Of a stretch of 64,000 nucleotides of DNA, positions 9,392 to 19,350 are shown one piece after another. The stretch comes from an uncultured Bacteroidia bacterium (GTDB lineage Bacteria; Bacteroidota; Bacteroidia; NS11-12g; UBA955). Position numbers and translations under genes: made by a program. The DNA is taken from contig CALSPH010000003.1 in assembly GCA_943788195.1 (NCBI GenBank), positions 1 through 64,000 of the forward strand, given 5' to 3'. Positions within the stretch are counted from its first letter, which is position 1; each line of letters begins with the position of its first letter. A model generated the notes under the pieces. It was not told the origin of the DNA. It was given only the letters and a program-made list of their open reading frames with translations, and made no database searches.

Positions 9392-12329
9392 GTGAGGTTT
9401 AGCCTGTTTTTTCTTCTCGCCATTTGTTTTGCCTTGAGTTCGACTGCTCAATTAAAACTAATTCAATCGCCCGCGTCCAAAGCATTCATTCCCCAAAACA
9501 AATTGACTCGTTCCGCAGAAGTGCTGTTATCCGGTGAGGTTGATCAAAATACATTCACGCATATCAATATCAAGGTTTTCAGAGGAACTACTCTCATTTC
9601 GAATAGTAAACAAAACCTGAATTTCATCAATGGAATTGCTACCTTTAAACAAAAAGTATATTTAAAAACGGGAAAGTATTTATACAGCATTCGCTATGAA
9701 CTCTCAGGCGGATCGACATTCACTCATACAATAGATGACATCCTGGTGGGTGATGTGTATTTGATTCAAGGTCAAAGCAATGCTGTTGCAGCTTCTTATA
9801 ATCCATTCAACACCAACTACTACAGTGATTATCTCAGAAGTTTTGGAACAGCAAACAGAACTTACAATACGGTAAGATCAGATACGTTTTGGCATCCAAT
9901 CAACGCGATAAACCCAGGCAGAGAAGGCAGTGTTGGGCAATGGGCTGCAGTTTTGGCTAAACATGTACTGGATTCATTTAACACCCCCATTTGCCTATTG
10001 AATGGCGCAGTAGGTGGTACTCGAATCGATCAACATCAACCCAACCTCAATAATCTGGAAGATTTATTTACCATTTATGGGAGATTGTTATACCGAGTGA
10101 GAAAAGCCAATTTAGACAGTAGTATTTCAGGTATTCTCTATTTTCAAGGAGAATCAGATGGCGGTTTGGCTTTAAAACACGATACGGGTTTCACCAATCT
10201 CTATCATCATTGGAAAAGAGATTATCCTGGATTTCAAAAGTTATATGTGGTGCAGGTAAGGGATGGTTGTGGGAATCCGAGTTTACAGTTGCGGGAAGTA
10301 CAGCGACAATTTGAATTTAAATTACCCAATTGCCAAACAGTGAGCGCCAATGGGCTCAACAATCACGATAATTGTCCATTATGGTTTTGTGAATGGGTAT
10401 GAAAAATTAGGTTATCAACTCTCGAAGCTAGTAGCACGTGATTTTTACTGGCCCACTGAAACCACCAATATTAATCCACCCAACATTGATCATTGTTATT
10501 ATACCGATGGTTTACAAAGAGAAATAAAACTGGTCATGGGCAGTACAAGAGACTTGTTATTTGTAGACAATAATTTTGAATCCTTATTTGAATTGGTTGG
10601 TGATAATAGTGTCCAAATTGTTAGCGGGAAATTAGAAAACAATATCATAACACTTCAGCTCAGTAAAAGCTCTTGCAACCTCACTGGGTTAAGCTACAAT
10701 GGAAAAAGAGGCAATCAACCCTGGGTTACCAATAAAACGGGAATGGGTTTGATTAGTTTTTACAACCAGCCCATCCATAACTTCAATATTGAACAACAAC
10801 GGGTAACCTGCAAAGGAGCAAGTAGCACCATTGGTGCAGCAGCACTTCCTGGGATAACTTATTCCATTGAACAACTATCGAATGGAAATATTAAGCATGC
10901 ATCTTCCATGCGTCTGCTATTGCAAAAATCGGATTCATTTATGCTTCGAATGCGCTTTGATAGCTTAGCATGCACAAAGTCCGACAGTGTTATCATTTAT
11001 ACCGAGGTAGATCCTGTGATTGTACCTGAATTTGGTTCGGATACTGCCCTATGTGTCGGGGACTCTTTGGTTTTGGCTCCAAACACTAGCGGATTTAAAC
11101 GATTTATTTGGTTCAATGATTCTAAAATTTACCCTCAATTGAAATGGACAGCAAAAGAGAATGGCTCTATTCGCTTGGATGCACTCAGTAATAATAGCTG
11201 TAATTATTCAGACGAAATCGATGTTTCATTTCAACAGGTAACTATTGGATTAGATTCCGTTTATGAAACGTGTATCGGAGCTTCTGCAACCATTGAATTA
11301 TCAGAAGATTTCAAAACCATTTACTGGAATAACCTTAAAGGAACCAAAACATTTACCAGCAATCAAATAGGTACACATGCTGTGTATGCAATCAATGATA
11401 TAGGTTGTTTTGCAATTGATTCGTTCCTGATTGCCAACTATCCAAATGCGGTGCAACCCACCTGGGATAGTTTAATCTGTGCAAATGCTACCGTGCTAAT
11501 ACACAAACCGCAGCACGCACAAAAGTGGCTGAGAAACGGGAACGAATACGGTGCTAGTTTCTATGTGTTGGGCGAACAACATATACCCATGGTCATTATC
11601 GACTCAAATCAATGTACCATACTCGATACGATTGATTTGGTGCCACATCCAACCATTGATTACCCGAAAACAATCGATACGGCTAATTGTGCTGAAGACG
11701 CTCTTATGCTTGCTTTGCCACCTCTAATGCATCAGTACTATTTTGATGGGAGAACGATAAGCTCAAACCAAATCCAAACTTCTGAAAAAGGCATTTTCTC
11801 CTATGGCTTCATTGATAACAATCAGTGCGATTTTAATGGAGAATTAACCATTGGAACACTCCCAAAACCCAGTTTAGCTTTTTTTCGCGACACATTTATT
11901 TGTGCGCATGACAGCATGAGCATCGATTTGAATCAATCCGTAACTTACAAGCTGAATAGTATTCCTGTTTCCGAAAATATCGTCTTAAAACCCGGGCAAA
12001 GTTACTTACTAGAAGCTACCAGTACAGATAATTGCAGCGCTACTAAATCAATTAAAGTCCAATCGATTGATTGCACATCGGATGTTACCGCATTCAGCCA
12101 GGATGATAAATATTCCTTCTACCCTAACCCGTTTACAGAAACCATTCATATTCAATCCAACCAGAGTTCACCCATTTCAGTGGCCATTTATACCATACAA
12201 GGTAAATTAATTTGGAAGCAGCACGCTAGTTTAAGATCAGGTTTGAGCATTGATTTGGCAAAGTATTCTAACGGTGTTTATCTACTGCAAATCGAAAATG
12301 AATTTCATACCATCGTAAAAAGAAAGTAA
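9392..12329 (+). CDS. Secreted SASA-domain sialate O-acetylesterase-like protein with T9SS tail, frameshifted
   Basis: Two frames together encode one 978-residue protein. The first frame (9392-10402, GTG start) has a signal peptide ending at about STAQ, then a SASA/SGNH esterase domain with the nucleophile motif GQSNA, GGTRIDQH and FQGESDGG. The second frame carries the C-terminal half, with repeated Cys-containing beta modules and a T9SS type A sorting domain starting FYPNPF. The join is the CC at 10376-10377: dropping one C restores NHDNCHYGF, which includes the expected catalytic Asp-x-x-His region. As written, the esterase loses its last catalytic residues. The protein is predicted to be exported and anchored or released at the surface. 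The target of the deacetylase is unknown. Confidence 0.8.
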
Positions 12330-12334
12330 AGTAT

Positions 12335-12342
12335 TATATTTG
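12335..12342 (+). promoter_or_regulatory. Bacteroidota -7 element for the pirin gene
   Basis: TATATTTG matches TAnnTTTG, 21 bases before the ATG at 12364. Confidence 0.55.
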
Positions 12343-12363
12343 TTGTGAACAAATGTTTAAGCT

Positions 12364-13223
12364 ATGCGAACGATAAAACATCTTATTCCAGCCCAAAAAG
12401 TAAACATGGGCGGACATTACTTGGATCAACCCTTACCTACTCAACAAATTGGATACTTAGATCCATTTCTATTGATCCATCATTGGGATATACATTACCC
12501 GGCAATCAAAAAACCAATGATGTTGGCGTAGGACCTCACCCACACCGGGGTTTCTCACCGGTAACTTTCGTATTTAAAGGAAATGTTGAACACCGAGACT
12601 CGAGAGATAACTATGCTCAAGTTACGGATGGAGGAACGCAATGGATGTTTGCCGGAAGAGGCATAACCCATAGCGAGCGGATGGGCAAGGAACTTGCCGA
12701 AAAAGGAGGCAAAGTAGAATTTATTCAGTTTTGGGTTAATGCGCCTGCAGCTCATAAAATGGATGAGCCTTTCTATCAACCCATAAGCAAAGAAGAAACA
12801 CCCACATATAAAGAAGATGGGATTGAAATTGGTGTTGTGGCTGGGAATTATCAAGGATTGAAAGGGGCTGCTCCTACCTTTAGTGCACAAACATTGTTAA
12901 GAGGTCAAATTTCAAAAGGCAAGAAGCATACGTTTCAAATTCCACAACTATTCAATATGTTGTTATATATATTAGATGGAGCGGCCATAGTGAATGACTC
13001 CACTGAGATTAAGGCCAAGGATATGTTGGTGTTTAACAACGATGATGAAATGGTTGAATTTGAAGCAACCGAAGACACGCGTTTTATATTGCTGTCTGGA
13101 GAACCTTTAAATGAGCCGGTAGCCAGTCATGGTCCATTTGTTATGAACACCGAAAGTGAAATCATGGAAGCCTTTAGGGATGCTCAAATGGGCAAAATGG
13201 GCGTGCTAATTGAAGCATTTTAA
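12364..13223 (+). CDS. Pirin-family cupin protein, frameshifted near its N-terminus
   Basis: The ATG at 12364 opens MRTIKHLIPAQKVNMGGHY and continues to DPFLLIHHWDIHYP, a normal pirin start. The rest (GVGPHPHRGFSPVTF, GRGITHSERM, IQFWVNAP, the C-terminal cupin) lies in another frame. One G (or C) is missing in CCCGG at 12498-12502; restoring it gives a continuous 286-residue protein. A start further upstream in the second frame gives a nonsense N-terminus. Pirins bind Fe through the HPH/H/E set seen here, and some have quercetinase activity; the substrate here is unknown. Confidence 0.85.
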
Positions 13224-13239
13224 ACATTCTCAATAAACT

Positions 13240-13247
13240 TAGATTTG
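13240..13247 (+). promoter_or_regulatory. Bacteroidota -7 element for the TRIC-type gene
   Basis: TAGATTTG matches TAnnTTTG and ends 5 bases before the ATG at 13253, so the mRNA should be almost leaderless. Confidence 0.6.
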
Positions 13248-13252
13248 CCCCA

Positions 13253-13870
13253 ATGCAAGTCGAGACTATTTTAAGTTTTTTAGGATACACTGGGGTTTTT
13301 TCTTTTGCCATCAGTGGCTTGTTGGCTGCCGCAGAAAAGAAGCTGGACGTTTTTGGGGGGTTTATAATCGCCTTTGAAACTGCACTTGGCGGTGGAACAT
13401 TGCGTGATGTTCTATTGAATTTAGATATTTCATGGGTCGAGCGGCCATTATATATTTACATTGTGGTTTCAGGTGCCATAGCCGCATTAATCTTCAAACC
13501 GTATATAAAACGCATTCGCAAAACACTATTTCTTTTTGATACCATAGGCATTGCACTTTTCACCATTTCAGGTGTACAAATTGCTTTGAACCATAGCTCC
13601 CATTGGATTATCATCATGATATTTGGGGTAATGACAGCCACCTTTGGTGGTGTAATCCGTGATATTTTATGCAATGAGATTCCGCTTATCTTTAGACGTG
13701 AAATATACGCTACCGCCTGTATCGCTGGCGCTTTGTGTTATATAGGACTGAATTACTTTGACGTGAGTGAATTAATGAATACGATACTTTCCGCATCCAT
13801 AATCATATTCATTCGCACTTTAGCTGTGATAAAAGGATATCGCTTCCCACTATTAAACAATATTCTTTAG
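13253..13870 (+). CDS. TRIC-type cation channel / UPF0126 membrane protein
   Basis: A 205-residue protein with about seven membrane helices in two repeated halves. Each half carries the family glycine motif: ETALGGGTLRDVLL near residue 42 and MTATFGGVIRDILCNE near 127. The family (UPF0126, YicG) shares its fold with trimeric intracellular cation channels and is thought to conduct monovalent cations or glycine; that role is known only for a few members. It stands alone between pirin and the convergent aspartoacylase-like gene. Confidence 0.9.
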   Translation: MQVETILSFLGYTGVFSFAISGLLAAAEKKLDVFGGFIIAFETALGGGTLRDVLLNLDISWVERPLYIYIVVSGAIAALIFKPYIKRIRKTLFLFDTIGIALFTISGVQIALNHSSHWIIIMIFGVMTATFGGVIRDILCNEIPLIFRREIYATACIAGALCYIGLNYFDVSELMNTILSASIIIFIRTLAVIKGYRFPLLNNIL

Positions 13871-13899
13871 GCTGCTAATGCAGTGTTAATCTGCGGGCT

Positions 13900-14769
13900 C
13901 TATAATGAAAAAGCCATCCTTCCCTCTTTTTGATATAAAGGCATAAATATATTCCCATCATGCTTAGAAATTATTTCGCCATCTTGGTTCTTCGCCAAAA
14001 TCTCCCCTTCATAGATTCGTTCAAAATTTGAAAATCCAGGCTCCATCTCAAATTCCTCTTCCTGCTTTATGTGATAGTGATCCATTAACTTGAAATGATT
14101 GTGTTTGGGCATGAGTTCATCATCCAAATGAATGCGCAAATCTTTTAACTCCTCCGCGGATAGACTTGGGGTAAAACCGGTATAGTACATGGCCAATTTA
14201 ATAAATGACTCATGCTTAATCATACTTGTTCTGCTGTGATGTTGACCCGCTTCAAAAGCCAAGCCACAGTGCCCCTTTTTACACATCCAAGAAAGCATAG
14301 TTCCATCCAAATGGCCTTCAAGTCCAGTAATAAAAGGAACTTTGATATCGTGAATCAATTGCTTGTCTGGGTTGATTTCTTTGGTAACCACAAAAGGAAT
14401 GGTTGGTGCTGAGGTGGTATGCAAATCAATCAAATAAGCTTCGGTAAAACCCAGTTCCAATTCCTGATTTATTATTGATTTTAATTCAGCCATTTCTTTC
14501 ATCTCCCAAACGTCATCGTGCAGATTTTCGTTATGCGACCAAATCCGATTCAAATCTTCAGATATAAACCGCTTGTCTTCTTTAATGGCTCTAAGATTAC
14601 CTCGCAACGCAATCATTCGACCGCGTTTTTCATGTACTCCATCTTCCAATTCTTTGATAATGTTTTCAAGTGCAATCAACCCTTGGGGTTCATTGCCGTG
14701 AATTCCTGCAACAAAAATCAACAAAGGACCCTTATGGCCTGAGCCGCATTTACCAATAATACGTTCCAT
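13900..14769 (-). CDS. Succinylglutamate desuccinylase/aspartoacylase family zinc hydrolase
   Basis: A 289-residue M14-like zinc amidase. The metal motif FVAGIHGNEPQG is near the N-terminus, followed by LRGNLRAI, the third zinc ligand in LIDLHTTSAPT and a Glu in LAFEAGQH. The family removes an acyl group from an acylated amino acid (AstE, aspartoacylase); the true substrate is not clear. It follows the GCS2-CBS gene and starts at that gene's stop (ATGGAACGT beginning at 14769), so the two are translationally coupled and probably share a pathway. Confidence 0.88.
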   Translation of the reverse strand: MERIIGKCGSGHKGPLLIFVAGIHGNEPQGLIALENIIKELEDGVHEKRGRMIALRGNLRAIKEDKRFISEDLNRIWSHNENLHDDVWEMKEMAELKSIINQELELGFTEAYLIDLHTTSAPTIPFVVTKEINPDKQLIHDIKVPFITGLEGHLDGTMLSWMCKKGHCGLAFEAGQHHSRTSMIKHESFIKLAMYYTGFTPSLSAEELKDLRIHLDDELMPKHNHFKLMDHYHIKQEEEFEMEPGFSNFERIYEGEILAKNQDGEIISKHDGNIFMPLYQKEGRMAFSL

Positions 14770-16664
14770 TAATTTTTAAATACTTCCATCATTTTGGCTA
14801 CTTGCACAATATCACTTTCGCTTATTAATCCCATTAAAAATTTATTCTCGGTAACCAAGATATATGAAGCCCTGGTCTCTGCCAGCAATTCAACGGCATC
14901 TGCAGTAGTTGCATCGGGAGAAAGTAATATCATATTGGTTTCCATTAAGTCTTTAACCAAAACGGGCTTATTACTATCAGACATGGTGTGATATTTCAGT
15001 AACTCACGAGCGGTTATAATACCAACAAGCTCATTTTTCGGATTCTCTACGGGTATACTTCGAATATTCTTCCAGTCCATCATGTTGATAGCCAATTCGA
15101 TAATATCATCTTCTTTGGCAACATACACCTCGGTTTCCATGATGTCGGAGACTCGATTAAATTTCCTTTTGGCATACGATGCTTTCATATCAATATCTTT
15201 CCATAAATGTACGGGTTTGGAAGACATTTGATTGTGATAGATCGCTTCTGTTATATTTCTGCTGGCCTCATTGGCTGTAGAACCTTCGAGCAATGTACTA
15301 AAGTTTTTCAACAACCACTTCGCCCCATTTTTCTTTTTATTATCAATCCTTTTCTCAATAATTCCAATTAAATCATCAATCGTATCCTGATCAATATTGG
15401 CCTTGGCCAGTCCTTTTTTAGCCAAAGGCACAATTACTTTTTTTAACAGCTGGTCTGCAGCGTAGGTGGTTCCAAACCAATTGAATTTGCAATCTAAACC
15501 CGAACGAGCTGCATTGTAAAAATTATATCTGCACTCTTCAAAACCTACCAATGAAGGTAAATCCTCATATTCCTCTGGCATGGCATGCATAGCGCCTAAC
15601 CAAAGTGCAGCATTTGCCAACTCATCTTTAACCGTTGGTCCTGCAGGTATGTATCTATTTTCAATTCGCAAATGAGGCTTGCCTCCACCTACACCATAAC
15701 AGGCTCGGTTCCATTTATACACCGTACTGTTATGCATATTAAGCGCTTCCAGTTTAGGAACACCTCCTTCTTCAAGCACTTTCTGTGCATCTTCTTGATC
15801 TTCTGATGCAAACAACAAATTGAAACGGCTGATATTGTCTTTATATAAATCTACAACCGTGCCTTTCAACCATTGCTTCCCGAAAGTTACACGCGGTTCT
15901 TGTTCGCGTTTGATGTTGGTTGAGCTTCTGATATCTACACTTTGCTGAAACAATGCAATGCGGGTTTCTTTCCAAAGCCGTTTACCTAAGAGTAAGGATG
16001 AATTTGCAGATACGGCTAAAATGGGTCCTGCAATCATTTGCGCCCAATTGTACTTGGAAGTAAACTGTTCGGGACTGATTTGCATGTGCACCTGAAAACT
16101 GGTGTTACAGGCTTCAAACAAGATATTGTGATGGCTGGTAATCAACTCATCCACCCCCATAATGTTCAGTTCAAAATCACTGCCGCGCTGTTGCTTAATG
16201 ATATGATCTAAAGCTTCATAACGCGCGTTGGGTGTCATATAGTCGAAATCCAAATGCCGTTTACGCAGGGTAGGTAAAATACCCGTCATTATAATTTTTG
16301 TATCGCGTTCTTCTGTAGCACGATGCGCTTTAGCCATGAGTTCCCGAATTTGCTTTTCCATTCGTTTAAAACAGTCCGTATGAAAATCTTGGGGATCTAA
16401 ATTGGCCTCGATATTAAATTGGGCTATTTCAGGTACAAAGTGTGGATCGTCAATGGCAGCAAGAACTTCTATATTATTGGAGCTAGGTGCAAATTGACTA
16501 TCCACCAAACACAACTCTTGTTCTGCTCCAATACGTGTGATACCTGCTTCAACCATACCTGTATCCAACATATGCTGTAATGCAGCGATATCATTGAGTA
16601 AGGCAAGTGTGAATTTTTTTTTAGCCTCTGCGCCAGTGAATTGTGATACAGATTGATTTCCCAT
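14769..16664 (-). CDS. GCS2-like carboxylate-amine ligase fused to a C-terminal CBS pair
   Basis: A 631-residue protein if started at the ATG at 16664 (MGNQSVSQFTG). An in-frame start 54 bases further upstream would overlap the divergent gene and is not preferred. The first 480 residues resemble the glutamate-cysteine ligase type 2 (GCS2) family: GAEQELCLVD, FNIEANLDPQ, FEACNTSFQVHMQ and RIENRYIPAGPT. Residues about 500-630 are two CBS motifs (MDWKNIRSIPVENPKNELVG, then ATTADAVELLAETRASYILV), which usually sense adenine nucleotides. A ligase controlled by a nucleotide sensor is inferred. It is coupled to the amidase downstream. Confidence 0.82.
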   Translation of the reverse strand: MGNQSVSQFTGAEAKKKFTLALLNDIAALQHMLDTGMVEAGITRIGAEQELCLVDSQFAPSSNNIEVLAAIDDPHFVPEIAQFNIEANLDPQDFHTDCFKRMEKQIRELMAKAHRATEERDTKIIMTGILPTLRKRHLDFDYMTPNARYEALDHIIKQQRGSDFELNIMGVDELITSHHNILFEACNTSFQVHMQISPEQFTSKYNWAQMIAGPILAVSANSSLLLGKRLWKETRIALFQQSVDIRSSTNIKREQEPRVTFGKQWLKGTVVDLYKDNISRFNLLFASEDQEDAQKVLEEGGVPKLEALNMHNSTVYKWNRACYGVGGGKPHLRIENRYIPAGPTVKDELANAALWLGAMHAMPEEYEDLPSLVGFEECRYNFYNAARSGLDCKFNWFGTTYAADQLLKKVIVPLAKKGLAKANIDQDTIDDLIGIIEKRIDNKKKNGAKWLLKNFSTLLEGSTANEASRNITEAIYHNQMSSKPVHLWKDIDMKASYAKRKFNRVSDIMETEVYVAKEDDIIELAINMMDWKNIRSIPVENPKNELVGIITARELLKYHTMSDSNKPVLVKDLMETNMILLSPDATTADAVELLAETRASYILVTENKFLMGLISESDIVQVAKMMEVFKN

Positions 16665-16716
16665 AATTAAGAAGGTAAAATTAATGAATTTTTCTTTTGA
16701 TTTGTAATTGAATCGC

Positions 16717-17238
16717 ATGCTTAACGAATTAATTTTAGAGACCCATGATAAAGCGTCTATTCATAGGATTATTGATTATGTGGGGACCAACCCAAAGCAT
16801 TTAAAAGAATTATTAGATGTATTTTTGGGTAACAATGCACGAATTTCGCAGCAAACAAGCTGGGCACTCAGTAATATTGGAGAAAAACATCCTGAAATGT
16901 TTCTACCATATCATCAACTCCTTTTAGATAAGTTGCAAGAGAAACAATCGCACAATTCAATCCGCAGAAATATTGTACGCATGTATCAGTTCATTGAAAT
17001 TCCACCAGAATATGAAGGAAATTTTTATGATTTGGCAATGCTCTATTTACTTAACCCAAATGAAGCGATTGCTGTAAGAGCTTTCAGTATGCGCATTTGT
17101 GAGAATATTGCATTGAAATATCCTGAATTGATTCCAGAGTTAATTCAGGCAGTTGAGTCGGTAGTACCCAATGGTAGTAATGGCTTGAAAAACAGAGCAG
17201 GTCATGTTCTTAAGAATCTTTTTAAGCATCAATTATAG
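16717..17238 (+). CDS. HEAT-like helical repeat protein
   Basis: A 173-residue soluble helical protein starting MLNELILETHDKAS; a TTG 9 bases earlier is also possible. Blocks such as SQQTSWALSNIGEKHPEMF and NEAIAVRAFSMRICENIALK look like degenerate HEAT repeats, suggesting a protein-binding scaffold. I do not recognise a named family. It is divergent from the GCS2-CBS gene with about 50 bases between the starts. Confidence 0.7.
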   Translation: MLNELILETHDKASIHRIIDYVGTNPKHLKELLDVFLGNNARISQQTSWALSNIGEKHPEMFLPYHQLLLDKLQEKQSHNSIRRNIVRMYQFIEIPPEYEGNFYDLAMLYLLNPNEAIAVRAFSMRICENIALKYPELIPELIQAVESVVPNGSNGLKNRAGHVLKNLFKHQL

Positions 17239-17324
17239 CATTGTGCCTTTACCCCCGTTTACCATTTCAGCAGTCAATGAAACTTTTGGCAATGCGTTTG
17301 AATTTCATTTACAACCATTAACCT

Positions 17325-17332
17325 TATCTTTG
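17325..17332 (+). promoter_or_regulatory. Bacteroidota -7 element for gpsA-aro operon
   Basis: TATCTTTG matches TAnnTTTG and ends 5 bases before the gpsA ATG at 17338. It is the likely promoter for gpsA, aroB, aroA and aroC. Confidence 0.65.
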
Positions 17333-17337
17333 CCGCA

Positions 17338-18339
17338 ATGGATACCCCTAAAAGTATAGCAGTTATTGGAGGAGGCAGTTGGGCAACCGCACTGGTTAAG
17401 ATTCTCACAGAAAACAGCACCATTCTTGTGGACTGGTGGATGCGGAATGAAGATGCCATCGAACATATTAAAACGCACAAACACAACCCAAACTACATTT
17501 CAAGTGTACAGTTTGATTTAAATAAGGTAACCCCTACGAGTGATTTGGAGCATACCATTGCAAATAATGATATCATCGTTTTAGCCACACCCGCAGCATT
17601 TCTAGCCACCCAATTGGATGGATTACCCAAGGATAGTTTTAAAGGAAAATACATTGCCAGCTCGATCAAAGGCATTATACCTGAAACTTTTCAAGTGGTT
17701 GGCCATTACATGGTTGACAATTGGGGATTGCCTGAAGAAAATTTGGCTGTAATTACAGGACCCTGTCACGCAGAAGAAGTAGCTTTAGAAAAACTATCCT
17801 ACTTAACTGTGGCCAGTTTGAACCAGACTTTGGCCGAATTACTGGCAAAGATGATTGAAGGACGGTTTATTAAAACTAAAGTAACGGATGATGTTTTTGG
17901 GGTTGAATATGCAGCTGTTCTCAAGAATGTATATGCCATTGCTTGTGGAATCAGTCATGGTTTGGGGTATGGAGATAATTTTCAAGCAGTTCTCGTATCA
18001 AAAGCATCCTCAGAAATGGAGCGTTTCCTAGATGATTGCCATGAACAACATCGAGACGTTAAAGAAAATGCCTATCTCGGAGATTTATTGGTCACGGCCT
18101 ATTCGCAATTTAGCCGTAACCGTACCTTTGGCAATATGCTCGGTAAAGGATACACGGTAAAATCAGCACAAATGGAAATGAATATGATTGCCGAGGGATA
18201 TTATAGCACGAAAACAATGCATGAAATTAATCAAAAGATAGGCACAGAAATGCCTATTTTGAATGCTGTGAATGATATCATTTACGAGCGGAAATCACCC
18301 CGCCAAACCATAAAAAACCTGGAGTCACATCTCGTTTAG
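17338..18339 (+). CDS. gpsA: NAD(P)H-dependent glycerol-3-phosphate dehydrogenase
   Basis: A 333-residue enzyme that reduces dihydroxyacetone phosphate to sn-glycerol 3-phosphate for phospholipid synthesis. The Rossmann loop is IGGGSWATALVKIL. Further family blocks are VITGPCHAEEVA, the catalytic-Lys region EYAAVLKNVYAIACG and SRNRTFGNMLGKG. Length is normal. It is the first gene of a run with the shikimate genes aroB, aroA and aroC. Confidence 0.95.
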   Translation: MDTPKSIAVIGGGSWATALVKILTENSTILVDWWMRNEDAIEHIKTHKHNPNYISSVQFDLNKVTPTSDLEHTIANNDIIVLATPAAFLATQLDGLPKDSFKGKYIASSIKGIIPETFQVVGHYMVDNWGLPEENLAVITGPCHAEEVALEKLSYLTVASLNQTLAELLAKMIEGRFIKTKVTDDVFGVEYAAVLKNVYAIACGISHGLGYGDNFQAVLVSKASSEMERFLDDCHEQHRDVKENAYLGDLLVTAYSQFSRNRTFGNMLGKGYTVKSAQMEMNMIAEGYYSTKTMHEINQKIGTEMPILNAVNDIIYERKSPRQTIKNLESHLV

Positions 18340-18342
18340 ATT

Positions 18343-19350
18343 TTGCACAGTAGAGCCGTTTTCAGCAATCAAATCGTCCCTTTATTAGGAAGAGCAATTC
18401 AAATTGCGAATCCTTCCAAGATTGTGGTGGTCACTGATGACAATACAAGCAAGCATTGTTTGCCCTTATTGAAAGAGATCCCTTTTGATTTGCACTATGA
18501 ACTCAAAAGCGGAGAAGCGAATAAAACGGTTGGTGCTTATCTGGAATTGGTTGAATACTTAATGCAGCACAAATTAGATCGCAATACACTGCTGATCGCT
18601 TTAGGCGGTGGTATGGTTACCGATCTTGTAGGTTATGCCGCCTCAACCTACAAACGAGGGATACGATACATCAATGTCCCAACTTCATTGCTGGGCATGG
18701 TAGATGCTTCCATAGGGGGTAAAACGGGTGTTGATCATCAATCCATAAAGAACATCATTGGGAGCATCTATCCTCCTTTTGCTATTCTCTCCAATGCAGC
18801 CTTCTTAAAAACCTTGCCTGTGATAGAACTGCAAAGCGGATGGGCAGAGGTTGTGAAACATTTACTGCTGGCTAATCAAACCATTCCAACTCAAATTCCC
18901 GATATGGACAATGATTCCATAGCCCATTGGAGCAGTATAAAACATAAAATCGTTTTATCAGACCCTTACGAGAAAAACAAACGACTAGCACTCAATGCAG
19001 GTCATACCGTTGGACATGCATTAGAAAGCATCATGATTCATAACAACCATCATTTGCCCCATGGACATGCGGTGGCTGCGGGTTTGCTGATTGAATCCAA
19101 TATCACCAAAGACGAGTACAATGATGCATGGGCTTATGACCAATTAGTAGATGCTGTGCCAGCAGTCTTTTCTAAAATTCAAATCAAGGCTGCGGATATT
19201 CCCACAATACTCCAATTCATGTCGCATGATAAAAAGAATCAGCATAATGATATCAAATGCGCATTGATTAAAGCAAAAGGAGAAGCATGGGTAACCACGG
19301 TGAACTTGGATGTTATGGAGAACGCATTATTGAAATACATCAATTCGTGA
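18343..19350 (+). CDS. aroB: 3-dehydroquinate synthase
   Basis: A 335-residue NAD-dependent, zinc-binding enzyme that converts DAHP to 3-dehydroquinate, the second shikimate step. Typical blocks are the TDDNTSKHCL nucleotide region, GGGMVTDLVGYAAS, PTSLLGMVDASIGGKTGVD, SGWAEVVKH and the zinc His motif NAGHTVGHALE. The start is a TTG three bases after the gpsA stop; no better ATG exists before the conserved N-terminal segment. Its stop overlaps the aroA start (TGATG). Confidence 0.95.
   Translation: MHSRAVFSNQIVPLLGRAIQIANPSKIVVVTDDNTSKHCLPLLKEIPFDLHYELKSGEANKTVGAYLELVEYLMQHKLDRNTLLIALGGGMVTDLVGYAASTYKRGIRYINVPTSLLGMVDASIGGKTGVDHQSIKNIIGSIYPPFAILSNAAFLKTLPVIELQSGWAEVVKHLLLANQTIPTQIPDMDNDSIAHWSSIKHKIVLSDPYEKNKRLALNAGHTVGHALESIMIHNNHHLPHGHAVAAGLLIESNITKDEYNDAWAYDQLVDAVPAVFSKIQIKAADIPTILQFMSHDKKNQHNDIKCALIKAKGEAWVTTVNLDVMENALLKYINS

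Noticed and set aside
10350-12329. A separate gene encoding only the C-terminal half of the SASA protein
   Set aside because: It has no signal peptide and its first residues (HYGFVNGYEKLGYQL) continue the esterase domain of the preceding frame; one extra C explains the split.
12345-12500. Pirin start at a codon near 12345 in the second frame
   Set aside because: That frame encodes a nonsense N-terminus, while the ATG at 12364 in the other frame encodes a normal pirin start.
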